DNA of 64,000 bases from an uncultured Chryseobacterium sp. (GCA_913775525.1 CAJYLH010000008.1:1-64000), one strand, 5' to 3'; shown: positions 7,093 through 16,300, counted from the first letter of the stretch. Notes: a model not told the origin generated them from the sequence alone. Numbers and translations: made by a program.

Positions 7093-7105
7093 ATGAAGTG
7101 GGTTT
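7080..7105 (-). terminator. hairpin terminator of the alpha/beta hydrolase gene
   Basis: AAACCC-T-CTTC / GAAG-T-GGGTTT arms around AAAT, followed on the minus strand by TTTTTATTT. It lies 40 bp after the hydrolase stop. Confidence 0.7.
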
Positions 7106-7145
7106 AGCGAACAAATCTAATTTATCAACTTTAAAACAATATTTT

Positions 7146-7967
7146 TTAAGACTGAATAAATTCCAAGATATCTTTATTGATTGTAGCAGCCTCTGTAGTT
7201 GGCATTCCGTGAGGGAAACCTGGATAAGTGATAAGCTTTCCGTTTTTCAATAGTTTGGCAGATTTTACGCCGGCATTTTGGTAAGGAACAATCTGATCAT
7301 CTTCACCATGAAGTACTAAAACTGGAATATCCACTGCTTTCAAATCTTCAGTGAAATCAGTTTCAGAGAACGCCTTTACACATTCGTAATGAGCTAGAAT
7401 GCTTCCCATCATTCCCATTCTCCACCAGTTTCTCTGTATGCCTTCTTTCACGTCTGCACCTTCTCTGTTGTAACCGTAGAAAGGGAATGTGATATCGATG
7501 TAAAATTGGTTTCTATTATTAAGTGTCTGCTCTCTAATATTGTCAAAAACAGAAATCGGAACTCCATCAGGATTGGTTTCACTCTGAACCATTACCGGTG
7601 GAACAGCACTAATTAAAACCGCTTTCGCGGTTCTGTCTCTACCATGTTTGTTCACATAATGAATCACTTCTCCACCACCTGTAGAGTGTCCTATATGAAT
7701 TGCGTCTTTTAGATCGAGGAATTCTGTAAGTTCTGCAACATCTGCTGCATAAGTTTCCATCTCGTGACCTTTCGTAGTCTGACTAGATCTGCCGTGTCCT
7801 CTTCTGTCGTGCGCAATAACTCTGTACCCTTTCTGTAAAAAGAAAATCATCTGCGCATCCCAATCGTCAGCTGATAATGGCCATCCGTGGTGGAATACTA
7901 TAGGTTGCCCTTCTCCCAGATCTTTGTAATAAAGTTCTGCACCGTCTCTTAATTTTAATAAACTCAT
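7146..7967 (-). CDS. alpha/beta hydrolase, non-heme chloroperoxidase/arylesterase type
   Basis: A 273-aa single-domain cytoplasmic alpha/beta hydrolase. The nucleophile elbow is GHSTG with S95, the acid is D224 in HGEDDQIVP, and the catalytic His is H253 in GFPHGM. The oxyanion segment FHHGWPLSADDWD and the DRRGHGRS loop are typical of the cofactor-free haloperoxidase/esterase subgroup. These enzymes hydrolyse esters or lactones and can form peracids in vitro; the natural substrate is unknown. A decayed piece of another alpha/beta hydrolase lies directly upstream (8027-8230). Confidence 0.9.
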   Translation of the reverse strand: MSLLKLRDGAELYYKDLGEGQPIVFHHGWPLSADDWDAQMIFFLQKGYRVIAHDRRGHGRSSQTTKGHEMETYAADVAELTEFLDLKDAIHIGHSTGGGEVIHYVNKHGRDRTAKAVLISAVPPVMVQSETNPDGVPISVFDNIREQTLNNRNQFYIDITFPFYGYNREGADVKEGIQRNWWRMGMMGSILAHYECVKAFSETDFTEDLKAVDIPVLVLHGEDDQIVPYQNAGVKSAKLLKNGKLITYPGFPHGMPTTEAATINKDILEFIQS

Positions 7968-8026
7968 TTTTTTGTTTTAAATGTTAAATGAATATTTTAT
8001 ACGATATAAAATTATTTTTTTTAAAC

Positions 8027-8230
8027 TTACTGTTGTTTGTTAATCCATCCGGAAACAACTGTTGCAACTTCTTTCCAATATTTATCGCTACAGATAAAAT
8101 GACCGCTACTCGGAAATTCATCAAATTCCTTATTGCTATTCTCGTCTTTGTCAGCTTCGAAGTTTTTCTTATTGAGACCCATTGGGAAATATAATCTTCT
8201 TCACTCGCAACAATTGTAGATGCTTTTGTA
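8027..8230 (-). pseudogene. C-terminal remnant of a second alpha/beta hydrolase
   Basis: The minus strand encodes PSSGHFICSDKYWKEVATVV and then SGWINKQQ before TAA at 8027-8029. This is the typical last helix of an alpha/beta hydrolase, including a GH motif in the position of the catalytic histidine. The frame has no proper start, and only about 60 codons can be followed. The rest of the gene is missing. It is the only content I see in the 319-bp gap 7968-8286. Confidence 0.55.
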
Positions 8231-8286
8231 AATAAATGTACAAATCTGCATCTCCAGCTCTGCTTTTAACAATTATCTTTTTAATA

Positions 8287-10077
8287 TTAATGTTTATTGA
8301 AACCGCTAATTTCTGCTTGATAAATAGCCCAAGCGAAAATGTTCCCAAAGAGATAGCTATTATAGATTGTGCCTATACCATTACTACTACCTGTAGCTCC
8401 ATATGCAGTGTTTACGACTGGTTGAGCATCATTTGTATTATTAATAGTAAATGGCTGAGTTACAGGCCAGCTAGCATCACCGTAAGTATTAATTTGCCCT
8501 GCAAAAAATCCGCCATCACCTATAAAAACAACATGATATTTTTTGTGAACAAATGCTGTTATTGCATTAGTATTTCCCGGTACAGTAGATAATACTTCTA
8601 TTTGTGTCGCATCGATATTTTGAACATACCTAGTGCCTGCTCCATCATCTCCCCATGCTTGTCCTCCCAGATTACCAAATGGTCCATTCACCACAGAATG
8701 GGTAGAATTTGTCAGAACATATCTATTTCCCGAATCACCCAGAGTTGATACAGTAACTGATGAACCCATTAACTCATTTATGAACCTTTGGACACCAGCA
8801 TTTTCTTCTGAAAATAAAAGTACAACTCCTCCATTTTTAGCATAATTTGCAAGTACCGTTGCTGAAGAGGCATCTATATCTGCACTATATCCAATTTGGA
8901 TAATATCTGGTGGTGAAGCACTGTTAATTTGTGCATTTAATGTAGACGCACTCATAGAATTCCCTAAACTCACATAAGTATATCCATTACTTGCCACTGT
9001 ACTGGTTGCAGATATTCCAAAATTCTTTTGAGAATCTAACATTTTTCTAGCGTGAGAATCTATAGCATCTGCTACCTGATAACCATATTGAGAAGGCAAG
9101 CCTATTCCCAATATTCTCTTAACAGGTATCGTTATCCTAATGCTAACTGAACAATTAGTAGATACACCTCCCTGACTGTCTGAGGTAATTGTAAGCGTTT
9201 TTGTTGGCGTAGAAGCAGGTGCTCCTGTCCCAGATAGTGTGATATTCTGGGTTCCTGTTAACGTAAAAGTGCCTGAACCACTAAATGAAATTCCATCAAC
9301 AGTATTAGTTGTGATCGAATAACTACCCAAAGTAGTTACAGTGACTGGTAAAGTAATAGTGTTGCTGGCGGTAAGTGATGTACCCACTTTATAAATACCA
9401 TTTACTGTAGCCGTACTGCAACTCATCGTGTATGTGCCTGCTGCAGAAAGCACTGTTACAGTTTTTGCAGGGGTACAGGCAACATCAATACCATTGGCAT
9501 TGAATGCCAGGTCATCTGTTTGTATTGCAACAGGTTTACCTTGCCCCAATGCTAGAATAGTGTAGGATCCTGTATTCAAAAAAGTTCCTGATACAAAGAA
9601 GCTATAGCCGTTCGTAGTAGTTGCCATTAATGTATATTCTCCTGCTTTGGTAACTGTTACCGGAATTGATAAATAGTTAGTGGTTGAAAGATCCCTACCC
9701 TGAACGTAAGTTCCTTTTATTTGTACAGCAGCACAATCAAAAGTAAATTGTGACTTTCCTAATTTACCGCAAAGGCTTTTCCATTCCTGTTCAACATTAT
9801 TCCAATAGTTGTAACAATCTTCTGTTGTGTTATAAATCATCAAACTGTTTTGAGCCGATGCCATATTTGGTGTTAAATTGGTGTCCCTTTCAGCCGTCGT
9901 ATACCGCTGGATGATGATTCCATTGTATTTATCAGGACTTGCGCTTGAAGGATTTTTACGTTCAGAAACGTGCAGACCTGTACTGGAATTAGGCTGGTCA
10001 GTATTAATACCGACCTGCGCAAATGCAATAGATGAACAAAAAATATTGATCAGTATTATTAATAAATATTTTTTCAT
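8287..10077 (-). CDS. large secreted protein with two repeat domains and a Rossmann-like C-terminal domain
   Basis: A 596-aa protein with signal peptide (residues 3-21, cleavage after SIAFAQ) and the start VGINTDQPNSSTGLHVS, common in Flavobacteriia surface proteins. Residues about 110-195 and 205-295 are two copies of a beta-rich domain sharing C-x-G-x-Y, LPVTVT, a G-Y/S-Y/I strand and a GTF...L-G-x-G-x-P pattern. From about residue 315 a different domain reads DIIQIGYSADID then GGVVLLFSEENAG, reminiscent of glutamine-amidotransferase/ThuA-like Rossmann folds, but no catalytic triad is evident. No T9SS tail is seen. Function unknown; a cell-surface or secreted role is inferred. Confidence 0.75.
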   Translation of the reverse strand: MKKYLLIILINIFCSSIAFAQVGINTDQPNSSTGLHVSERKNPSSASPDKYNGIIIQRYTTAERDTNLTPNMASAQNSLMIYNTTEDCYNYWNNVEQEWKSLCGKLGKSQFTFDCAAVQIKGTYVQGRDLSTTNYLSIPVTVTKAGEYTLMATTTNGYSFFVSGTFLNTGSYTILALGQGKPVAIQTDDLAFNANGIDVACTPAKTVTVLSAAGTYTMSCSTATVNGIYKVGTSLTASNTITLPVTVTTLGSYSITTNTVDGISFSGSGTFTLTGTQNITLSGTGAPASTPTKTLTITSDSQGGVSTNCSVSIRITIPVKRILGIGLPSQYGYQVADAIDSHARKMLDSQKNFGISATSTVASNGYTYVSLGNSMSASTLNAQINSASPPDIIQIGYSADIDASSATVLANYAKNGGVVLLFSEENAGVQRFINELMGSSVTVSTLGDSGNRYVLTNSTHSVVNGPFGNLGGQAWGDDGAGTRYVQNIDATQIEVLSTVPGNTNAITAFVHKKYHVVFIGDGGFFAGQINTYGDASWPVTQPFTINNTNDAQPVVNTAYGATGSSNGIGTIYNSYLFGNIFAWAIYQAEISGFNKH

Positions 10078-10107
10078 TTTTTAAGTTGTTTGAATTTGTT
10101 TTGAATC

Positions 10108-10758
10108 TTAGAATTTAAGCTGTATAGATAACAGGAATGGTGGCGGGCGTATAATTAAGAAGTATATGCATTTATGAAGAATGGTTTTTGCATTTGAATT
10201 TTTAGAGTATGTTGTTAAAATTTTCAGGGGAATTTGAATAAAATTATTGTTCGGCAAAATCATTTCTTGCCAGATACTTAAGCTACCTATTGCTGTAGTT
10301 CGATTTAAAAATTGAATCTTATAATATTTGTTTTTTTGAAGAGCATGAACTTCGTTCAGTAAAAGAGTAGCTCTTTTCCCATATTCCTGGTTGCTTATTT
10401 TGGTCTTATAGCATTTACCTATTTTAACATTTTGCGTTTTTTGAAGATTAGATTTATATTTTTTATTTCTCTTAATAGTATGAATTGCAACAATACTTTT
10501 TAATCCTACAGCAGTGGGGCCTTCGGCTGTATCAACTTTATTCCCCAACCTATTTCCATCTAGCAAATCCCGAGAAATATTGTGAACAATGAATTCCTGA
10601 AAATTTTTAATAATGATATTTTCGCCAATATATGCTTCCCCACATCCTCTAAAAAAGTAGAGGACTATGGAAGTGAGAATGGTCTGTCTTAAACATACAC
10701 CCTGTATATATTTGGAAAGAGCTTTGTGCTTATATTTAAGAAAATCGGTTAGTTCCAT
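10108..10758 (-). CDS. hypothetical protein
   Basis: A 216-codon uninterrupted minus-strand frame in very AT-rich DNA, where stops should be frequent, ending 30 bp before the start of the large secreted protein gene. The product is Lys/Asn/Ile-rich with no motif, signal peptide or domain I recognise. A TAGTTTTG box sits at 10769-10776, too close to the annotated ATG for a normal leader, so the start or the gene itself is uncertain. It could be real and operonic with its neighbour, or decayed DNA that happens to be open. Confidence 0.4.
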   Translation of the reverse strand: MELTDFLKYKHKALSKYIQGVCLRQTILTSIVLYFFRGCGEAYIGENIIIKNFQEFIVHNISRDLLDGNRLGNKVDTAEGPTAVGLKSIVAIHTIKRNKKYKSNLQKTQNVKIGKCYKTKISNQEYGKRATLLLNEVHALQKNKYYKIQFLNRTTAIGSLSIWQEMILPNNNFIQIPLKILTTYSKNSNAKTILHKCIYFLIIRPPPFLLSIQLKF

Positions 10759-10776
10759 CTGTAGTGCACAAAACTA

Positions 10777-11671
10777 CATTTAGCACTAGCAAACCTCAAC
10801 AATTTTAAACCCTTAAAAACCCATTCAAGTTAAAATAAGGGCTCATTTATTTTACAAAAAGCTACTAATCAACCCGATATAAAACACCCAAATAGAAATA
10901 ACGTTAACTACATTAATCAGGTTTAGAATGAAATTTTTTATCAAACCTTAATCACAATTGTAAATTATACATGATAAAATCTAGTTCAGAAGGGATATCT
11001 AATCTTTTTAGTTTCGGTATATTCTACTCGATGGCATTCCGAGAAACGTTGGATTTTTTGTATTTAGCAAGCGTTTCAGCATGCATCCCAAGTCAATTCA
11101 GACACTGTAAGAATTGTAAAAGTGTGATCTACCAAATAGTGGAAAATAAGTTTAAAACGACCTATCAATAAGAAGATTTGTATATTGCGAATTTTGAAGA
11201 AATACTGCGATCCGTGACATATAACGATGTGTTACTCTACGAAAAATTTAAGTGCTTCTATCCTCAAATTTTCATTACTGGGATTATCTATCTTATTAAA
11301 TCTATAGACAATTATCGCCAACATATTGTAAAAATTATTTCGATTTTGTTCTATAAAAAAGAAATTTCGTACCGAAAGTGCATCTACGCCACTGACTGAT
11401 GAATAAATAGTAATAATCAATATCAAATTTAAAATAATAGATTGACTAAAATTCAGCATCAATTTTAAAGATAGTCAATTCAGAAAATGGGTCACCACTG
11501 TCATTTTTATTTACCACTTTAAATTTTGATAACAGTGAAAAACTGAGACTGCAAAGCTAAAATTGTAGCTATATTTATTTCACTCTTAAACCCTCACCAG
11601 CCTCACGACCAAAAAGGCTAACTTTTTTAAAATTTACATATATTAATTTTGACATTTTATTTATGATATGG
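10777..11671. other. about 900 bp of AT-rich DNA without an intact gene
   Basis: Short frames exist on both strands (10971-11171, 11178-11399, 11232-11462) but none has convincing protein character, spacing or start. The only recognisable content is the regulator-like fragment at 11172-11276, described separately. The stretch reads as decayed accessory DNA. Confidence 0.5.
11172..11276 (+). pseudogene. fragment resembling the linker of a LuxR-type regulator
   Basis: The plus strand encodes FEEILRSVTYNDVLLYEKFK followed by CFYP. It aligns residue by residue with FKDLLQSISLNEFLFLEKFE-RIFP of the neighbouring regulator (11672-12721, opposite strand), with shared F, L, S, N, L and EKF positions. 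The HTH part that should follow is absent. I infer a degenerate paralogue; the similarity was judged by eye. Confidence 0.35.
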
Positions 11672-12721
11672 CTAAATATTGGAAAACCAAATTGTAAGAT
11701 CCTCTTCCGAAGAAATGCTGAGTTTTTTTCTTAATCTATATTTTCTACCTTCTATAGCTTTTAAAGAAGAGTTTGTGTGAATTGCAATTTCCTTTGTTGA
11801 GAGACCCAATTTAAGAATTGCGCACAAGCTAAGTTCTGACGAAGTGAGAGAAACTTTTGTAGAGTCTAGTAGATTATTTTTAAAATAAGGAAATATCCTT
11901 TCAAATTTTTCAAGAAATAAGAATTCATTTAAAGAAATAGATTGTAGAAGATCTTTAAATTTTTCATTTGATAATTCTTCCTTACTAACAATTTGTCTAA
12001 GAGATTTTATTTCATTTGTGAGGTTCTCAATCTTTTCTTTTATATAAATATTTCTGTTCAATGTCTGATAGTAGTCTTTACGCTTTTCTTCTACAAACAA
12101 ATAATTGATAATTAGTAGAGATAAATTACAAGAAATATTAATGATCAAAAATTCGTATCTGAATCTTATGTGATTCTTCTGTGCCTCAACACCCATTATT
12201 GTGAAATTTTTGTAGGCAGAAAAGTAAAAACAGCATAATACAAACAATACGATTATGCTTATGTACAAGAAGTCTTTCTGAGTACTATAGAAAATCGGGA
12301 GCGCTGATAATATAGTAAAGTAGTAGATGTAGCATCCACTTTCTATCCCGGTGATTGAAGCATAGTATGTGACTACTGCGGTAAGAAATATAAAAAGTGA
12401 TGAAAAAATCAGTTTATTTTTAAAAAAAATATGTGAGAAAAAAATAAGAAAAAAACTGAAGAGTGACAATATAAATAAAAATATTACATCAAGTTCAAGA
12501 CCAAGAAACCTAAATGTAAAAACTGCTTGAATAAAGAAGATGATGGATATAATAAAACAGTATTGATTAAGTATTATTTTAAAATCTCTATCTATATTAC
12601 TTGTAGAATCATCCAACCCATAATAAGAAATGAATTGATAAATTTTTAACAGAACTGATTTGATAGTGGGTAACATATTTATTAAATGACACGTTAATTT
12701 ATCGTAAGTTTTAAAGTACAA
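11672..12721 (-). CDS. membrane-anchored LuxR-type transcriptional regulator
   Basis: A 349-aa protein. Residues about 45-215 form six or so hydrophobic segments (IISIIFFIQAVFTF, VIFLFILSLFSFFLIFF, LFIFLTAVVTYYASI and others). A coiled coil covers about 220-270. The last ~65 residues form a LuxR/GerE-type helix-turn-helix (LTSSELSLCAILKLGLSTKE, then KAIEGRKYRLRKKL). Such proteins are frequent in Chryseobacterium as membrane-bound DNA-binding regulators with unknown signals. It begins 18 bp downstream of a dead serine recombinase gene. Regulator class is confident; targets are unknown. Confidence 0.85.
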   Translation of the reverse strand: MYFKTYDKLTCHLINMLPTIKSVLLKIYQFISYYGLDDSTSNIDRDFKIILNQYCFIISIIFFIQAVFTFRFLGLELDVIFLFILSLFSFFLIFFSHIFFKNKLIFSSLFIFLTAVVTYYASITGIESGCYIYYFTILSALPIFYSTQKDFLYISIIVLFVLCCFYFSAYKNFTIMGVEAQKNHIRFRYEFLIINISCNLSLLIINYLFVEEKRKDYYQTLNRNIYIKEKIENLTNEIKSLRQIVSKEELSNEKFKDLLQSISLNEFLFLEKFERIFPYFKNNLLDSTKVSLTSSELSLCAILKLGLSTKEIAIHTNSSLKAIEGRKYRLRKKLSISSEEDLTIWFSNI

Positions 12722-12739
12722 AATAAGTCATAAATCTAA

Positions 12740-13341
12740 TCAATCAGATCTTTTATTCGACATCTTCTTAATTTCTTCATCTGTGTGATTATCTAAAATT
12801 TCAGCATACCTGTAAAATGCCCTAGTCAATCCAAATGGTTTATAAATATCTTCCGGACGTTTTGTTATATCCTTATATATATTACGTAAAAGTTTAGAAA
12901 TTGTTTCTTTAGTATACCCTTTGGTCTTCCACCTAATCGACCTCTTGTTCGCGCAGATTGCAAACCGGCATTGGTTCTCTCCCGGATTAGCTCACGCTCA
13001 TATTCAGATAAGGATGCCATTATATTCAAAAAGAGCCGACCATTCATAGTGGAAGTATCTACTCCATCTGTAATACCTTTTATGATAATACCTTTATCAC
13101 TTAAACTTAAAACTAGATCAATAATATTTTTTAAGCTTCTTCCCAATCGGTCCAATCGCTAAACAAAAAGTTCATCACCTTCTCGAAACTGTTCAATCAT
13201 CTTATCGAGCTCCGGACGATTTTTTGTTATACCGGAAATCTTCTCCTAGTAAATTTTTTCGCAGCCTGCTTTTTCAAGCGCTTCAATTTATAAATCTAAA
13301 TTTTGGTCTTTGGTTGAAACCCGGGCATATCCTATTTTCAT
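12740..13341 (-). pseudogene. serine recombinase (resolvase/invertase family), inactivated
   Basis: A former ~200-codon resolvase. The start at 13341 encodes MKIGYARVSTKDQNLDL, with the catalytic-serine region VST. The frame then meets TAA at 13288-13290, TAG at 13246-13248 and TAG at 13159-13161, where VWRLDRLGRS would be expected to read on. The middle is intact (LDRLGRSLKNI, SLSEYERELIRERTNAGL, GRLGGRPKG). A frameshift near 12915 moves the C-terminal part (TKETISKLLRNIYKD, LTRAFYRYAEIL) into another frame, ending at TGA 12740-12742. Three nonsense codons plus a frameshift make it a clear pseudogene and a trace of past mobile DNA. Confidence 0.9.
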
Positions 13342-13478
13342 ATTTTGTTACATTAAACTCATACTTTTTAAATTTATGAAACTTTGTTTACTGATATGAC
13401 AATTTGAGAAATATATTTTAAAAATAAAGTGATCAGATCCGACCACTTTGAAAATCTCACAAAACCACAATCCATTTT

Positions 13479-13943
13479 CTAATTATTCAATTTTCTATAA
13501 CAATTTTCCCCTTCATAATACCCGAAACAAAGAAAAATATTCTGACCATTTCGCTCGAAGCTGGTTGTATAAGTCATATTAATATCTTCAACATCTTCAG
13601 GAAACATCTTTAAATCTTTATCAAGGTTTAGATAAAAATCATCAAACTTTATCGAATTAGCATTTAGCTTATATTTTGCTTCATAGTCGAGTAATTTTTC
13701 ACCTGTTTTGTCATAAACAACTCTTTTATAAGAACCGTTTGTTTCTATCGTAATCGTATCGTATGTGTTTTTATATGAATCAGGTACATATGTTCCATAA
13801 ACCTTTTCAGGATCGATCTGGCATGAAAAGTTTAGATACAGCAATATCAGGTAATAAAATAACCTTAAACTACGGAGTTGTATTTTTGGCTTTCTGCCTT
13901 TTTTTGTCATTTTTATGGGGTATTTTAGGATCAGATTGGTCAA
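13479..13943 (-). CDS. small lipoprotein of unknown function
   Basis: Up to 154 aa. The Met at 13910 (MTKKGRKPKI) is the likelier start because it is followed by a basic stretch, a hydrophobic segment LFYYLILLYL and a lipobox-like NFSC, so the mature protein would be a lipoprotein. The remainder contains YGTYVPDSYKNTYDTITIE, a strand pattern like small lipocalin-like or META-like lipoproteins, but no family is recognised. It stands alone in the accessory region. Confidence 0.6.
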   Translation of the reverse strand: MTNLILKYPIKMTKKGRKPKIQLRSLRLFYYLILLYLNFSCQIDPEKVYGTYVPDSYKNTYDTITIETNGSYKRVVYDKTGEKLLDYEAKYKLNANSIKFDDFYLNLDKDLKMFPEDVEDINMTYTTSFERNGQNIFLCFGYYEGENCYRKLNN

Positions 13944-14046
13944 AACCCTTATTTTAACCTCAGAACCTATTCTGTAAAGAAGCAGCTCTTAAGATTTAGG
14001 ATCAGTCATTAAGAAAAGTGTCAATCACCATCTAATCAAAATAAAA

Positions 14047-14064
14047 GCTGCCTAAAAAGACAGC
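14047..14064 (-). terminator. weak hairpin terminator of the XRE gene
   Basis: A GCTGTCT/AGGCAGC stem on the minus strand followed by TTTTATTTTG, 23 bp after the XRE regulator stop. Confidence 0.5.
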
Positions 14065-14086
14065 CTTCAATTATAAAATTTCACTT

Positions 14087-14515
14087 TCAATCTTTAATCA
14101 CTTTCCTCACCAGCTCCTCAATCACCCTACTCTTCTCCTTCTCCGTTTCCAGCAGCCGCTCATACAGCTTCTTATTTTCTTCATAAGATTCCAACAGTTT
14201 ATCCAGCGGATTGAATGTAGGCTGATAGTTCTCTGTCCTTAAAATAGCGATGGCATTATCATTCGTATTAAATGTATTCGAGATAACATTAAAGAAAGCA
14301 TCCTCAGAAAAATTCTTCAGCGCTTCCAACGGGATTTCCAGGGCTTTGGCGATGGGTTCCAGTTTGTGGTCTTCCAGTTCTTCGGCATTTTCCAGCAGGG
14401 ATACTTTCTGTTGGCTGACGCCTAAAAGTTCGGCCAGGGTTTCCTGCTTCATGCCGCGCATTTCCCGGATTCTTGCGATGTTTCTCCCGATATGTTTCTT
14501 TGCTGTAGCTGTCAT
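14087..14515 (-). CDS. XRE-family helix-turn-helix regulator with C-terminal coiled coil
   Basis: A 142-aa protein from the Met at 14515. A longer frame opens at 14563, but that Met lies upstream of the promoter box at 14533-14540, so MTATAKKHIGRNIARIREMR is preferred. The HTH_3 domain covers residues 5-65 (MKQETLAELLGVSQQKVSLL recognition region). The C-terminal part (about 95-142) is a long charged helix, probably for dimerisation. It is divergent from the 551-aa gene starting about 140-bp away and could control it; the target is inferred from position only. Confidence 0.85.
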   Translation of the reverse strand: MTATAKKHIGRNIARIREMRGMKQETLAELLGVSQQKVSLLENAEELEDHKLEPIAKALEIPLEALKNFSEDAFFNVISNTFNTNDNAIAILRTENYQPTFNPLDKLLESYEENKKLYERLLETEKEKSRVIEELVRKVIKD

Positions 14516-14532
14516 AGGTTGAGATTTGAAAT

Positions 14533-14540
14533 CAAAGATA
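14533..14540 (-). promoter_or_regulatory. promoter -7 box of the XRE gene
   Basis: The minus strand reads TATCTTTG, 18 nt upstream of the preferred ATG at 14515. It decides between the two possible starts. Confidence 0.6.
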
Positions 14541-14652
14541 TACATTATACGAGATTCTGCCAAGACTATATTTTACATTGTTTTATAGTCCGGTACACCC
14601 AATTTTGGTTGGCTACGTTGATTTTTCGGGTCAATTTGCAGTAAAAATCAAG

Positions 14653-16233
14653 ATGATGAATACACAAATCCTTATTCCGGAACGCCATCCGCAGTCTGAA
14701 AAGCTGTCGGAACTCCTGGCTTCTTTTGCCGGCAGAACCGCCGTGCAGCACGTATTCCTGAGCTATTCGCAGACCGCTCAGAAACACCTTCTGATCATCC
14801 ACCTCAGCAGCTCCCATCTTCCGGAGGGTGTGTACCGGGGCAAATGGATCCGTAAAGCACTGCACCAATGCAAAACCCACGTCATCCTGCTGGCAGGACT
14901 GGACGTCAGAAAGCACCTCAGGCTCGGAAGCCTGTTTACGCTCCGGCATTGCCATGCTTCCACCCTGATCCATACTTCGGAAGGCCATGAATTTTCAGTG
15001 CCGGAACCTGGCAGGCAATTGAAAAAGTTCAGGCAGTTCAGGGAAGTCTATTACCACACCCACGATTTGCTCAGCACAGAAATCAGCAAAGCGGAAAACA
15101 GCCAGTCCCTGGCGATGGCGTATCACCTCTATACCAGCCTTTTCCAGCACCACCTGTTCTCCCTGGAATTCCTCCATCTGGGCACGTATTTCTATCAGGA
15201 CAGCCTGGACCAGCGATTCCTGAGGCTGGAGCCATTCCTCCCGCAGATCAGGAGCCTGATGCTGAAAAAGACCGGCACCACCTATTTTATTACCGATGCA
15301 CTCCTCAGCGTAGCCAAAGCAGACCGGCAACAGGATCTTATGTGCCTGAAAGACGAATTCAAGGAAGCCATTGCCGAAACAGAGCACCAACTGTACAGCC
15401 TGGTGGCAACAACATTCCGGGAAATGAAAAAGGCAGTCAGGCATCGATCCATACCAACTCAGATCCTGATTGAAAATAAAACTATTTCGCCTTACGAAAC
15501 AGTCATCAGCATCCTGACCCGCCATTTCTGCATCGAAGAAATTTTCCTGTTCCATAAAGAAGAAGTTCATGCTTCCGGACAAAAGACCCAGGTGCTCTAC
15601 CTACTGCTGATCAGCAAAAAGATCAGCAACCAGGACCTGTTTGAGATGATGCAGATCGTTGCCCGGAAGACCGGCGGAACCTATGCCGTTGTTCCCATTG
15701 CCCATTCAGCAGCGTGGATCCAGGACTCCCTTTGGGAATGCCAGTCGTTTTTCCGTACCATCATGGTCCCGGAAAAAACTATTTATACCGCAGAAATCCC
15801 TTCCGTTATCCACTGGCATACCGGAGAACCGGACGCAGGTTTGGATATCGACCTTGACTACCATCACTTTTGCGGGCTCCACGAAAAATACCGGCTGGTG
15901 CGTTCCGTGGAAAAATCGGATTCCCATCAAGGAATCGGACTGATCCTAAGCGGTATTTTCTACCGCGCCTGTTCGGTATTCATTTACTGCACGCTCCATT
16001 ACCGCCCGAACAGGATCAACATCCGCATCCTCTGGAAACTCTGCGAATATGCCGAACCGAAAATAAAAACCTTGGGTTACCTCATCGAAAAGCTGCCATT
16101 CGATTTCTTTACCTTCTTAAATCCCTCCGAAAACCTGCACAGAGACGCCTGCCTCCTGAATGAGGACGTCCTTGAGATTATAGATGAACTGGTGCAGGCG
16201 TTTGCGGAACTGCTGGAAGAACGTTGTAAGTAG
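14653..16233 (+). CDS. large protein with apparent internal duplication, possible nucleotidyltransferase/HEPN-like modules
   Basis: A 526-aa product from the Met pair at 14653/14656 (MMNTQILIPERHPQSEKLSE); the frame is open to an ATG at 14578, giving 551 aa. Two halves share an order: an alpha/beta part (VFLSYSQTAQKHLLIIHLSS; IFLFHKEEVHASGQKTQVLYL) followed by an all-helical part (AMAYHLYTSLFQHHLFSLEF; LILSGIFYRACSVFIYCTLH, then YRPNR). The helical parts recall HEPN domains, and the strand part a nucleotidyltransferase-like fold, but the catalytic motifs GS-x-D and R-x4-H are not evident. The base composition is GC-richer than the preceding 12 kb. It is cytoplasmic, divergent from an XRE regulator. 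Function unknown. Confidence 0.65.
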   Translation: MMNTQILIPERHPQSEKLSELLASFAGRTAVQHVFLSYSQTAQKHLLIIHLSSSHLPEGVYRGKWIRKALHQCKTHVILLAGLDVRKHLRLGSLFTLRHCHASTLIHTSEGHEFSVPEPGRQLKKFRQFREVYYHTHDLLSTEISKAENSQSLAMAYHLYTSLFQHHLFSLEFLHLGTYFYQDSLDQRFLRLEPFLPQIRSLMLKKTGTTYFITDALLSVAKADRQQDLMCLKDEFKEAIAETEHQLYSLVATTFREMKKAVRHRSIPTQILIENKTISPYETVISILTRHFCIEEIFLFHKEEVHASGQKTQVLYLLLISKKISNQDLFEMMQIVARKTGGTYAVVPIAHSAAWIQDSLWECQSFFRTIMVPEKTIYTAEIPSVIHWHTGEPDAGLDIDLDYHHFCGLHEKYRLVRSVEKSDSHQGIGLILSGIFYRACSVFIYCTLHYRPNRINIRILWKLCEYAEPKIKTLGYLIEKLPFDFFTFLNPSENLHRDACLLNEDVLEIIDELVQAFAELLEERCK

Positions 16234-16300
16234 TAAAACCTCCTGGTTCCGGAGAACAGATTTTATGACCGGAGATTTGTTGATGACCGAACCTTACGTA

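Noticed and set aside
10971-11462. Three short frames of 66-76 codons on both strands
   Set aside because: They overlap each other, lack protein-like composition and fit decayed DNA; only the short regulator-like segment is retained as a remnant.
14995-15582. 195-codon antisense frame inside the 551-codon gene
   Set aside because: It is a shadow caused by GC-rich third positions of the plus-strand gene; its sequence has no domain and no start context.
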